39,129 bases of DNA, from positions 1-39,129 of the forward strand of contig JACAEG010000198.1 of assembly GCA_013388965.1 (NCBI GenBank), in the 5' to 3' direction. Below, one piece after another: positions 25,154 through 32,520 of the stretch. The stretch is from Pseudorhodoplanes sp. Its GTDB lineage: Bacteria; Pseudomonadota; Alphaproteobacteria; Rhizobiales; Xanthobacteraceae. The position numbers were made by a program, and so were the translations under genes. A model generated the notes under the pieces. The model saw nothing but the letters and a program-made list of their open reading frames with translations, was not told the origin of the DNA and did not search any database. The number at the start of each line of letters is the position of its first letter. The first letter of the stretch is position 1.

Positions 25154-26155
25154 ATGTACACGCAAGCCCTCAACACCCGGGATCAGGCCGCGCCCAGCGC
25201 CGATTCCGAGCAGGATGCGCGCTTCCAGGCGCGCGTCGATGCCGAGCTGAAGATCGAGCCGAACGACTGGATGCCGGAAGCCTATCGCCGGACGCTGACG
25301 CGGCAGATTTCGCAGCACGCGCATTCCGAGATCGTCGGCATGCTGCCGGAGGGCAACTGGATCACGCGCGCGCCCACGCTCAAGCGCAAGGCCGCGCTGC
25401 TTGCCAAGGTGCAGGACGAGGGCGGGCACGGGCTCTATCTCTATTCCGCCGCGGAGACGCTCGGCACCTCGCGCGAGGAAATGGTCGATCAGCTTCTGTC
25501 CGGCAAGGCGAAGTATTCCTCGATCTTCAACTATCCGACGCTGACCTGGGCCGATATCGGCATCATCGGCTGGCTGGTGGATGGCGCGGCGATCATGAAC
25601 CAGATCCCGCTCTGCCGCTGTTCCTACGGCCCCTATGCGCGCGCGATGATCCGCATCTGCAAGGAGGAGAGTTTCCATCAGCGCCAGGGCTACGAGATCA
25701 TGCTGGCGCTGTGCCGCGGCACGCCCGAGCAGAAGCAGATGGCGCAGGAGGCGTTGAACCGCTGGTGGTGGCCGGTGCTGATGATGTTCGGCCCCTCCGA
25801 CAAGGACAGCCAGCACACCGACACCACCACGCGCTGGAAGATCAAGCGCTTCACCAACGACGAGCTGCGGCAGAAATTCGTCGATGCGACCGTCCCGCAG
25901 GGCCATTATCTGGGCCTGACCTTCCCCGATCCGGCGCTGAGGCTGAACGAGAAGACCGGGCACTGGGATTACGGCGAGATCGACTGGTCGGAATTCAAGC
26001 GCGTGATCGCCGGCGACGGCCCGTGCAACCGCCAGCGCATGAAGCAGCGGCGCGCGGCACATGAGAACGGCGCGTGGGTGCGCGAGGCCGCGCTCGCCTA
26101 TGCCGAGAAACGCAAGGCGCGAGAACGCGCGGCCTATGCCGAAGCGGCGGAGTAA
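25154..26155 (+). CDS. paaA: 1,2-phenylacetyl-CoA epoxidase catalytic subunit PaaA
   Basis: Di-iron oxygenase subunit of the PaaABCE complex, which epoxidises the aromatic ring of phenylacetyl-CoA. The ferritin-like helices carry iron-ligand motifs [17 protein letters not shown] and [34 protein letters not shown] and [20 protein letters not shown] are also family hallmarks. The ATG at 25154 (333 residues) is chosen because the upstream part of the frame overlaps the promoter and operator. A palindromic repeat element separates it from paaB. Confidence 0.97.
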   Translation: MYTQALNTRDQAAPSADSEQDARFQARVDAELKIEPNDWMPEAYRRTLTRQISQHAHSEIVGMLPEGNWITRAPTLKRKAALLAKVQDEGGHGLYLYSAAETLGTSREEMVDQLLSGKAKYSSIFNYPTLTWADIGIIGWLVDGAAIMNQIPLCRCSYGPYARAMIRICKEESFHQRQGYEIMLALCRGTPEQKQMAQEALNRWWWPVLMMFGPSDKDSQHTDTTTRWKIKRFTNDELRQKFVDATVPQGHYLGLTFPDPALRLNEKTGHWDYGEIDWSEFKRVIAGDGPCNRQRMKQRRAAHENGAWVREAALAYAEKRKARERAAYAEAAE

Positions 26156-26167
26156 GTTGTTTCATTC

Positions 26168-26247
26168 GTCATGCCCGGCCTTGTGCCGGGCATCCACGCG
26201 CTTCAGCAAGGCAAGGCGTGGATGGCCGGGACAAGCCCGGCCATGAC
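26168..26247. repeat. Palindromic REP-like element between paaA and paaB
   Basis: An approximately 80-bp imperfect inverted repeat: GTCATGCCCGGCCTTGTGCC at the left end is mirrored by GGGACAAGCCCGGCCATGAC at the right, with an inner CCACGC/GCGTGG pairing. Such elements are dispersed in Bradyrhizobium-like genomes. In the paa mRNA it would fold into a long hairpin 20 bases before the paaB start. Confidence 0.75.
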
Positions 26248-26266
26248 AAGAAGGAAAGGGCAGCAA

Positions 26267-26554
26267 ATGACCGAAAAGAACTCGCCGCTCTGGGAAGTCT
26301 TCATCCGCTCGCGCAACGGGCTCGCGCACCGGCATGTCGGTTCGGTCCATGCAGCCGATGCGACGATGGCGCTGCAGGCCGCGCGCGATGTCTATACGCG
26401 GCGCGGCGAGGGGCTTTCGATCTGGGTCGTCCCGTCGGCGGCGATCACCGCCTCCGATCCCGCCGACAAGGACATGATGTTCGAGCCGACCGCGTCGAAA
26501 ATCTACCGGCATCCGACCTTCTACGAGGTGCCGGAAGAGGTCGGGCATATGTGA
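26267..26554 (+). CDS. paaB: 1,2-phenylacetyl-CoA epoxidase subunit PaaB
   Basis: Small structural subunit of the PaaABCE epoxidase, bridging the catalytic heterodimers and the reductase. From ATG 26267, preceded by AAGGAAAGGG, it has 95 residues: PLWEVFIRSRNGLAHRHVGS, then DATMALQAARDVYTRRGEG, SIWVVPSAAITAS and a C-terminal KIYRHPTFYEVP. Length and sequence are typical. The frame upstream of this ATG runs through the REP-like element and is not protein coding. Confidence 0.96.
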   Translation: MTEKNSPLWEVFIRSRNGLAHRHVGSVHAADATMALQAARDVYTRRGEGLSIWVVPSAAITASDPADKDMMFEPTASKIYRHPTFYEVPEEVGHM

Positions 26555-26562
26555 TTTTCATT

Positions 26563-26614
26563 CCGTCATCCTGAGGCGCCCCGCGGGGTAGCGCGGGGCC
26601 TCGAAGGATGACGG
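26563..26614. repeat. Second REP-like inverted repeat, between paaB and paaC
   Basis: CCGTCATCCT (26563-26572) is mirrored by AGGATGACGG (26605-26614), with inner GCGCCCCGC/GCGGGGC pairing. A more degenerate copy follows at about 26617-26652. The 126-base gap between paaB and paaC consists mostly of these repeats. Confidence 0.7.
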
Positions 26615-26680
26615 CCGTCGCCCTTCAGGCTCGCGCCATTCGGCGCTCGCACCTCGGGTGACGATCGAGGGCAAGGGACA

Positions 26681-27433
26681 ATGGAAACGCCGCTCTTCAC
26701 CTACACGCTGCGCCTCGCCGACACGGCGCTGATCCTCGGACATCGATTGTCCGAATGGGTCGGGCATGCGCCGATCCTCGAAGAGGATCTGGCCTTCGGC
26801 AATATGGGCCTCGACCTGATCGGACAGGCGCGCTCTCTCTATACCTATGCCGGCGAGATCGAAGGGCTGCGCCGCGACGAGGACGCGCTTGCCTATCTGA
26901 GGGACGCGCCCGCTTACCGCAACCTTCTGCTGGTCGAACAGCCGAACGGCGATTTTGCCGCCACCATGATCCGGCAGTTGCTCTATGCTGCCTTCGCGCA
27001 TCCCTATTTCGGGGCACTGTCGAAATCGAAGGACGAGAGGCTTGCCGCCATCGCAGCCAAGGCCGTGAAGGAAATGGCCTACCATGTCCGCCATGTGTCC
27101 GAATGGACCATCCGGCTCGGCGACGGCACCGACGAAAGCCATCGGCGCGCGCAGGCGGCGCTGGAAGAATTGTGGCCCTATACCGGCGAGATGTTCGAGG
27201 TCGACCGGGTCGAACGCGCGCTGATCGAGCGCGGCATCGCGGTCGATCCGGCAACCTTGCGCGCGATCTGGGACAGGACGATCGACGAGGTGCTCGAGGA
27301 GGCGACGCTGACGCGGCCGCGCGACGGCTTCATGCAGTCCGGCGGGCGCTCCGGCCGCCACAGCGAGCATCTGGGCTTCATCCTGGCCGACCTTCAATTT
27401 CTGCAGCGCGCCTATCCGGGCGCGACATGGTAG
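26681..27433 (+). CDS. paaC: 1,2-phenylacetyl-CoA epoxidase subunit PaaC
   Basis: Non-catalytic ferritin-like partner of PaaA in the epoxidase core. The 250-residue protein has the family sequence LADTALILGHRLSEWVGHAP, then NMGLDLIGQARSLYTYAGE, EMAYHVRHVSEWTIRLGDGT and the C-terminal GRSGRHSEHLGFILADLQF. The start follows AAGGGACA. paaD begins 4 bases after its stop. Confidence 0.96.
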   Translation: METPLFTYTLRLADTALILGHRLSEWVGHAPILEEDLAFGNMGLDLIGQARSLYTYAGEIEGLRRDEDALAYLRDAPAYRNLLLVEQPNGDFAATMIRQLLYAAFAHPYFGALSKSKDERLAAIAAKAVKEMAYHVRHVSEWTIRLGDGTDESHRRAQAALEELWPYTGEMFEVDRVERALIERGIAVDPATLRAIWDRTIDEVLEEATLTRPRDGFMQSGGRSGRHSEHLGFILADLQFLQRAYPGATW

Positions 27434-27437
27434 CGTC

Positions 27438-27944
27438 ATGGCCGCCGTTGAAGCCGTTGAGGACAAGGATTTGATCGATCGCGCCTGGGCCGCGGCGGCG
27501 ACGGTCGCCGATCCGGAAATTCCGGTGCTTTCGATCGCCGATCTTGGCGTGCTGCGCGACGTGAGGGTGAGCGGCGATCGGATCGAGGCGGTGATCACGC
27601 CGACCTATTCCGGCTGCCCGGCGATGAACACCATCGCGCTGAATCTCGAAGTCGCGCTGGAGGAGGCGGGTTTCCGCAATCCCAGGATCACGACCGTGCT
27701 CTCGCCTGCATGGACGACCGACTGGATAACCGAGGCGGGCCGGGAAAAGCTGCGTGCCTACGGCATCGCGCCGCCGCAGGGAAAGGCCGGCCGGCGCGCG
27801 CTGTTCGGCGAGGACCGGGTGGCCTGCCCGCATTGCGGCTCGTCGGAAACGCAACGCATTTCTGAGTTCGGATCGACCGCCTGCAAGGCGCTGTGGCGCT
27901 GCCGCGCCTGCGCTGAGCCGTTCGATTATTTCAAGTGTATCTGA
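27438..27944 (+). CDS. paaD: Phenylacetyl-CoA epoxidase assembly protein PaaD
   Basis: MIP18/DUF59-family protein thought to mature the iron centres of the epoxidase; it is not part of the purified complex. Residues about 10-90 form the MIP18-like domain (TVADPEIPVLSIADLGVL, PTYSGCPAMNTIALN). The C-terminal part carries a four-cysteine zinc-ribbon-like motif, CPHC...CRAC. It is 168 residues, normal for the family. Two bases separate its stop from the paaE start. Confidence 0.94.
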   Translation: MAAVEAVEDKDLIDRAWAAAATVADPEIPVLSIADLGVLRDVRVSGDRIEAVITPTYSGCPAMNTIALNLEVALEEAGFRNPRITTVLSPAWTTDWITEAGREKLRAYGIAPPQGKAGRRALFGEDRVACPHCGSSETQRISEFGSTACKALWRCRACAEPFDYFKCI

Positions 27945-27946
27945 CC

Positions 27947-29035
27947 ATGCACCAGCCGATTCAGTTCCACAAGCTGAAGGTCGCCGATGTGCGGCGCGAG
28001 ACCCCCGAGGCGGTATCGATCGCATTCGAAATTCCGGGCAATCTGGCGGACCTCTATCGCTTCCAGCCGGGCCAGCACCTGACCTTGCGCACGACGATCA
28101 ACGGCGAGGAGGTTCGGCGCTCCTACTCGATCTGCACCGGCCTCGATGACGGCGAAATGCGCGTCGCGGTCAAGAAGGTCGAGGGCGGCACCTTCTCGGT
28201 CTTCTGCAACGAGGCGATCAGGGCCGGCGACACGATCGACGTGATGACCCCGCAGGGGCGCTTCGGGGTGATGCCCGATTCCGCCGTCGCGCGCATCTAT
28301 CTGGCGATTGTCGCGGGCTCCGGCATTACGCCGGTCGCATCGATCATGCGGACCGTGCTCAAGCGCGAACCGAAAAGCCGGTTCGTGCTGATCTATGGCA
28401 ATCGCAACGCCAACAGCATCATCTTCAGGGACGACCTCGAAGACCTTAAAGACCGCTTTCTGAGCCGTCTATCCGTTCATCACATCCTGTCGCGCGAGGA
28501 GCAGGATGTCGGAATTCTCAACGGACGCATCGATCCCGGGAAGATCGAGGCGATCCTGCGGGCGGTGGCGCCCGCGCGCGAGATCGATCATGTGTTTCTC
28601 TGCGGTCCGGGTGCGATGATCGAGGAGAGCAGGGCCGCCTTGACGCGGCTTGGCGTGTCGCCGGATCGCATCCACACCGAATATTTCTCGACCGACGGCC
28701 TGCCGGTGACGCGAGCCCAAGCGGCCAGCGGACCGAAAGAGGCCGGCGCCGCTGCGGTTGCGGTCGCGCATGTCACGCTTAACGGCACGGCATTCGACCT
28801 GCAGGTGCGCGAGGGCGAAACGATCGTCGATGCGGGTTTGCGCGAAGGGCACGAGATGCCCTATTCATGTCGCGGCGGCATGTGCTGCACCTGCCGCGCC
28901 AGGCTCGTCTCCGGCGAGGCCAAGATGGACCTGAATTACTCGCTTGAGCCCTGGGAATTGCAGGCCGGCTTTTTGCTGACCTGCCAGTCGCGGCCGCTGA
29001 CCAGGGAGGTCACGATCGACTACGACGCGGTGTAA
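27947..29035 (+). CDS. paaE: 1,2-phenylacetyl-CoA epoxidase reductase subunit PaaE
   Basis: Delivers NADPH electrons to the PaaAC di-iron centre. The 362-residue protein has an N-terminal FAD-binding domain (YRFQPGQHLTLR, RRSYSICTG), a nucleotide-binding domain (VAGSGITPVASIMRTVL, FLCGPGAMIEE) and a C-terminal plant-type [2Fe-2S] domain (SCRGGMCCTCRARL and LLTCQS). The start is ATG 27947; an upstream in-frame start overlaps paaD. It ends the forward epoxidase operon; beyond it lies a repeat and the convergent tetR gene. Confidence 0.96.
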   Translation: MHQPIQFHKLKVADVRRETPEAVSIAFEIPGNLADLYRFQPGQHLTLRTTINGEEVRRSYSICTGLDDGEMRVAVKKVEGGTFSVFCNEAIRAGDTIDVMTPQGRFGVMPDSAVARIYLAIVAGSGITPVASIMRTVLKREPKSRFVLIYGNRNANSIIFRDDLEDLKDRFLSRLSVHHILSREEQDVGILNGRIDPGKIEAILRAVAPAREIDHVFLCGPGAMIEESRAALTRLGVSPDRIHTEYFSTDGLPVTRAQAASGPKEAGAAAVAVAHVTLNGTAFDLQVREGETIVDAGLREGHEMPYSCRGGMCCTCRARLVSGEAKMDLNYSLEPWELQAGFLLTCQSRPLTREVTIDYDAV

Positions 29036-29043
29036 CGCCCGCA

Positions 29044-29136
29044 GTCATTCCGGGGGGCGCCGAAAGGGGCGAAACCCGAATCCGGCAGGAAGTCCGCCTG
29101 GGATTCCGGATTGCCATTTGGGGCGTCCGGAACGAC
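29044..29136. repeat. REP-like inverted repeat between paaE and tetR
   Basis: AGTCATTCCGGGGGGCGCC at the left is roughly mirrored by GGGGCGTCCGGAACGACCC at the right, with internal ATTCCGGATT/AATCCGGCAGG pairing. It occupies the gap between the convergent paaE and tetR genes and could act as a bidirectional transcription barrier. The boundaries are approximate. Confidence 0.55.
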
Positions 29137-29145
29137 CCTGGACTT

Positions 29146-29778
29146 TCAGGCGCGCTGCCGCTTTGGCAGCATGAGGTCGGGCCGCGCCGTCACGGCCGCG
29201 GCGCCCTCGACGAGCAGCGTGGTTGCAAGATCCGCATAATCCTCGCGCGAGATGGCGCCGTGGTCGCGAAACCACATGTAGTGCCAGTTCAGCATGCCGA
29301 ACAGCGACATGGTCACCGGCTTGAGCAGCGTCTTGTTCGCGGCGAGCGCCGGATTGTTTGCCGCGATGGCCTCCGAGAAAATCCGCACCAGGTCCCGTTC
29401 CATGTCTTTCAGCTGCCGCTGCTGCGCGGGCGGAAGCTTGCCGAGCTCGTTTATCTGGATCTTGTGATCCTCGTCGGCGTCCCGATAAGCCTCGAGCAGC
29501 GCGCCGACAAGTGCGCGGAGCCGTGCGCGAGGCGGGAGCGTGCGGTCGACGGCCTCCGTCGCGTCCAGCAAATCCTGCAGATGGTTGCGCAGGATGTCGA
29601 ACAGCAGCGTCTCCTTGCTGGCGTAATAGTGATAGAGCAGCGCCTTCGACACGCCGCAGGCGGACGCGACCTCCGCCATCGATGTGCGGTCATAGCCGTT
29701 GCGGGCGAAGAGCGTCGCGGAATGGTCGAGGATCGCCTGCCGCTTCTCGTCGTAGCCGGCGGCTCTCACGCGCGCCAT
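29146..29778 (-). CDS. TetR-family regulator of the paa cluster
   Basis: Likely repressor responding to a phenylacetate-pathway intermediate. The N-terminal TetR domain is clear: AGYDEKRQAILDHSATLFAR, then GYDRTSMAEVASACGVSKAL and LYHYYASKETLLFDIL. The C-terminal ligand domain includes INELGKLPPAQQRQLKDMER and FGMLNWHYMWFRDHGAISRE. I used ATG 29778 (210 residues), 4 bases after the paaK stop; a TTG at 29808 would overlap paaK. It is the last gene of the paaG-paaI-paaK-tetR unit, so it would be controlled with it. The palindrome upstream of paaG is its probable operator. Confidence 0.88.
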   Translation of the reverse strand: MARVRAAGYDEKRQAILDHSATLFARNGYDRTSMAEVASACGVSKALLYHYYASKETLLFDILRNHLQDLLDATEAVDRTLPPRARLRALVGALLEAYRDADEDHKIQINELGKLPPAQQRQLKDMERDLVRIFSEAIAANNPALAANKTLLKPVTMSLFGMLNWHYMWFRDHGAISREDYADLATTLLVEGAAAVTARPDLMLPKRQRA

Positions 29779-29782
29779 TCGT

Positions 29783-31084
29783 TCAGCCCTTCGGTCGCTT
29801 GTCGACAATGCGGCGTGCCTTGCCCGCGGAGCGCTCGATCGTGCCCGGCTCGTGCACGACGATATGCGCGCCGATACCGATATTGCTGCGAATGTGATGG
29901 GCGAGCATGGCCGCTTCCGCGTTGCGATCGGAACAGTCGGGTCGCGCCTCGACCAGAATCCGCATCACGTCGAGGCGTTCCTCGCGCAGAAGCTCGATCT
30001 GGTAATGCGGCGCGAGACCTGTACAGCGCAGCAGCATTTCCTCGATCTGCGTCGGGAACACGTTGACCCCGCGCACGATCATCATGTCGTCGGAGCGACC
30101 GGTCACCTTCTCCATGCGGCGATGCGTGCGCGCGGTGCCGGGCAGAAGGCGCGTGAGGTCGCGTGTGCGATAGCGGATCACCGGCATCGCTTCCTTCGAG
30201 AGCGAGGTGAAGACCAGTTCGCCGCGCTCGCCGTCGGGGAGCACCGCTCCGGTCTCGGGATCGATGATCTCCGGATAGAAATGGTCTTCCCAGATGTGGA
30301 GCCCGTCCTTGGTCTCCACGCACTCGTTGGCGACGCCGGGTCCCATGACTTCCGAAAGACCGTAGATGTCGACCGCGTCCATGCCGAACGAGGCCTCGAT
30401 CTCCTCGCGCATGGAATTGGTCCAGGGCTCGGCGCCAAAAATGCCGATGCGCAGCGACGACGATTTCGGATCGATTCCCTTTTCGCGGAATTCGTCGAGA
30501 ATCGCCAGCATGTAGGACGGCGTCACCATGATGATGTCAGGCTTGAAATCCACGATGAGCTGGACCTGCCGCTCGGTCATGCCGCCCGAGACCGGGATCA
30601 CCGTGCAGCCAAGGGCTTCGGCGCCGTAATGCGCGCCGAGCCCGCCGGTAAACAGGCCGTAGCCGTAGGACACATGCACCTTCATGCCCGGCCGCCCGCC
30701 CGAGGCGCGGATCGAGCGCGCCATCAGACCGGCCCAGATGTCGATGTCCTTCTTCGTGTAGCCGACCACGGTCGGCTTGCCGGTGGTGCCAGAGGATGCA
30801 TGAATGCGCGCAATTCTGTCCTGCGGCACCGCGAACATGCCGAAGGGATAATTGTCGCGCAGGTCGTGTTTGGTGGTGAACGGAAATTTCGCGAGGTCTT
30901 CCAGCCGCGCGAAGTCGGAAGGCTTCACGCCGGCGGCATCGAACTTCCTGCGGTAGGCCGCGACGTTGTCATAGGCATGCTGCAGCGACCATTTCAGCCG
31001 CTCGGTCTGCAGCGCCGCAATCTCGTCGCGCGAGGCCGTTTCGATCGGCTCGAGGCCATAGGGCTTGTAGGACGGATCGAGCAT
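29783..31084 (-). CDS. paaK: Phenylacetate-CoA ligase PaaK
   Basis: Activates phenylacetate to phenylacetyl-CoA with ATP, committing it to the pathway. From ATG 31084 it has 433 residues, the family norm. The adenylate-forming motif is SSGTTGKPTVVGYTKKD, followed by GAEPWTNSMREEIEASFGMD, DIYGLSEVMGPGVANEC and the hinge region GRSDDMMIVRGVNVFPTQIE; the C terminus has AGKARRIVDKRPKG. The frame is open further upstream, but that part lies in paaI. Fourteen bases separate paaI from this gene. Confidence 0.96.
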   Translation of the reverse strand: MLDPSYKPYGLEPIETASRDEIAALQTERLKWSLQHAYDNVAAYRRKFDAAGVKPSDFARLEDLAKFPFTTKHDLRDNYPFGMFAVPQDRIARIHASSGTTGKPTVVGYTKKDIDIWAGLMARSIRASGGRPGMKVHVSYGYGLFTGGLGAHYGAEALGCTVIPVSGGMTERQVQLIVDFKPDIIMVTPSYMLAILDEFREKGIDPKSSSLRIGIFGAEPWTNSMREEIEASFGMDAVDIYGLSEVMGPGVANECVETKDGLHIWEDHFYPEIIDPETGAVLPDGERGELVFTSLSKEAMPVIRYRTRDLTRLLPGTARTHRRMEKVTGRSDDMMIVRGVNVFPTQIEEMLLRCTGLAPHYQIELLREERLDVMRILVEARPDCSDRNAEAAMLAHHIRSNIGIGAHIVVHEPGTIERSAGKARRIVDKRPKG

Positions 31085-31098
31085 GAGCAGTCCTCCCT

Positions 31099-31548
31099 TC
31101 AGACTTTCTCGGCAGTGGCGGCCGCACCGGGGACGATCTCGCCTTCGATGGTGCGCGAATGCCCCCGGAATTCGGCGATCACCGTTCCGTCGTCGCGCGT
31201 TACGGTGATATCGTAGATGCCTGAACGGCCCTGCCTTTGGCGCTCGGCTGCGCGCGCGGTCAGACGGTCGCCGAGCTTTCCGGGCCGCAGGAAGGTCACG
31301 GCGCAATGTTGCGCGACTGTGCGCTGATTGTAGGTGTTGCAGGCGAACGCAAAACTGGAATCGGCCAGCGTGAAGATGAAGCCGCCGTGGCAGATATTGT
31401 GCCCGTTCACCATCGCCTCGGTCACCGTCATGGCAAGTTCCGCGCGCCCCGGCGCGACCGAGACAAGCTGCATGCCAAGCCCGCGGCTGGCGCGGTCTTC
31501 CGCCCACATGGCGTCGGCGCAGGCTTTTGCGAGCGCGTGCGCGTCCAT
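31099..31548 (-). CDS. paaI: Hydroxyphenylacetyl-CoA thioesterase PaaI
   Basis: Hot-dog-fold thioesterase that rescues CoA by hydrolysing dead-end ring-hydroxylated phenylacetyl-CoA derivatives. The 149-residue protein has the signature NGHNICHGGFIFTLADSSFA, with the catalytic-region Asp, and the C-terminal YDITVTRDDGTVIAEFRGHS. It starts 2 bases after the paaG stop. Confidence 0.94.
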   Translation of the reverse strand: MDAHALAKACADAMWAEDRASRGLGMQLVSVAPGRAELAMTVTEAMVNGHNICHGGFIFTLADSSFAFACNTYNQRTVAQHCAVTFLRPGKLGDRLTARAAERQRQGRSGIYDITVTRDDGTVIAEFRGHSRTIEGEIVPGAAATAEKV

Positions 31549-31550
31549 CG

Positions 31551-32348
31551 TCAGGAGCTCTTGCGGCCGGTGAATTTCGGCGAACGCTTTTCCATGAAGG
31601 CGCGCACGCCTTCGGCATAGTCCGGGTGGTTACCGGCCTCACGCTGCAGATCGCGCTCGAGATCGAGTTGCTGATCGAGCGTGTTCTGCATGGACGCATC
31701 GAGCGCGCGCTTGATCAGCGAATAGCCGTAGGTCGGCCCGCTCGCGAACAGGTTGCAGATGTTGCCGGCGGTCTCGATCAGTTCCGTGTCCGGCACGCAT
31801 TTCCAGATCATCCCCCAGGCTTCGGCCTTCTCGGCGGGCACCGGCTCGGCGAGCAGCGAGAGCGCGCGCGCACGCGCCATGCCGACCAGACGCGGCAGTA
31901 CATAGGTGCCGCCGGAATCGGGCACGAGACCGATTTTTGCGAAGGCCTGCAGGAAGCTCGCGGACTTCGCTGCGACCACGATGTCGCAGGCAAGTGCGAT
32001 ATTGGCGCCGGCGCCGGCTGCCGTGCCGTTCACGGCGCAGACGACCGGGAAGGGCAGCGATCGCAGCTTGCGGATCAGCGGATTGTAGTGATCTTCAAGC
32101 GTCTGCCCGAGCACGATTTTCTCGCCCGGCCTGGCAAGGCGGTCATTCAGGTCCTGCCCGGCGCAGAAGGCGCGGCCGGCGCCGGTCAGCAGCAGCGCAC
32201 GACAATCGGTATCGGCCTCGGCCTCCGCGATCGCGGCCTTCAGCGCCAGATGCATGGCTTCCGTAAAGGCATTGAGCCTTTGCGGGCGATTGAGAGTGAT
32301 GACGCGGAATCCCTCGCGCTTGTCGACGAGGACGGGTTGCTCGTCCAT
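31551..32348 (-). CDS. paaG: 1,2-epoxyphenylacetyl-CoA isomerase PaaG
   Basis: Enoyl-CoA hydratase/isomerase-superfamily enzyme that converts the ring 1,2-epoxide to the seven-membered oxepin-CoA. From ATG 32348, with a GGGAGGAAGC ribosome site, it has 265 residues. Landmarks are VITLNRPQRLNAFTEAM, the oxyanion-hole region LTGAGRAFCAGQDLNDR, CAVNGTAAGAGANIALACDI and KIGLVPDSGGTYVLPRLVG with the PaaG-like aspartate. A C-terminal FMEKRSPKFTG is present. It is first in the reverse operon. PaaF is a related family, but the KIGLVPDSG segment and neighbours favour PaaG. Confidence 0.9.
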   Translation of the reverse strand: MDEQPVLVDKREGFRVITLNRPQRLNAFTEAMHLALKAAIAEAEADTDCRALLLTGAGRAFCAGQDLNDRLARPGEKIVLGQTLEDHYNPLIRKLRSLPFPVVCAVNGTAAGAGANIALACDIVVAAKSASFLQAFAKIGLVPDSGGTYVLPRLVGMARARALSLLAEPVPAEKAEAWGMIWKCVPDTELIETAGNICNLFASGPTYGYSLIKRALDASMQNTLDQQLDLERDLQREAGNHPDYAEGVRAFMEKRSPKFTGRKSS

Positions 32349-32406
32349 CCAGCTTCCTCCCGAACGGCGCTTCTCTTGAGGGCGCCTTGTGCGGCCATCA
32401 GGGCAC

Positions 32407-32435
32407 TTGACTGACCGGCCGGTCGGATAATTAAT
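32407..32435 (+). promoter_or_regulatory. Candidate promoter of paaN
   Basis: TTGACT (32407-32412), 17-base spacer, ATTAAT (32430-32435; four of six matches). The spacer is almost entirely the GACCGGCCGGTC palindrome. The predicted start would be about 80 bases before the paaN ATG. Confidence 0.45.
32411..32426. promoter_or_regulatory. TetR-type operator palindrome between paaG and paaN
   Basis: GACCGGCCGGTC (32413-32424) is a perfect 12-bp palindrome, extended by matching C/G two bases out on each side. It resembles the ACCGACCGGTCGGT-like sites of many TetR regulators. It sits in the spacer of a forward promoter and over the predicted start of the reverse promoter, so one bound protein could block both. 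Binding by the tetR product is inferred. Confidence 0.65.
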
Positions 32436-32459
32436 AGGGGGGCTGAAATTCAGTGTCAA
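32431..32459 (-). promoter_or_regulatory. Promoter of paaG-paaI-paaK-tetR
   Basis: On the reverse strand TTGACA (32459-32454), a 17-base spacer and TATTAA (32436-32431). Transcription would start near 32424, inside the palindromic operator. The spacer contains CTGAAATTCAG (32443-32453), a second, perfect 11-base palindrome that could be another regulatory site. Confidence 0.6.
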
Positions 32460-32520
32460 CGCGGCCCCGCTCGCGCTCCTGCGCGGGCGCGAGAACGCCG
32501 CGAACGCCGGGAGGAATTGG

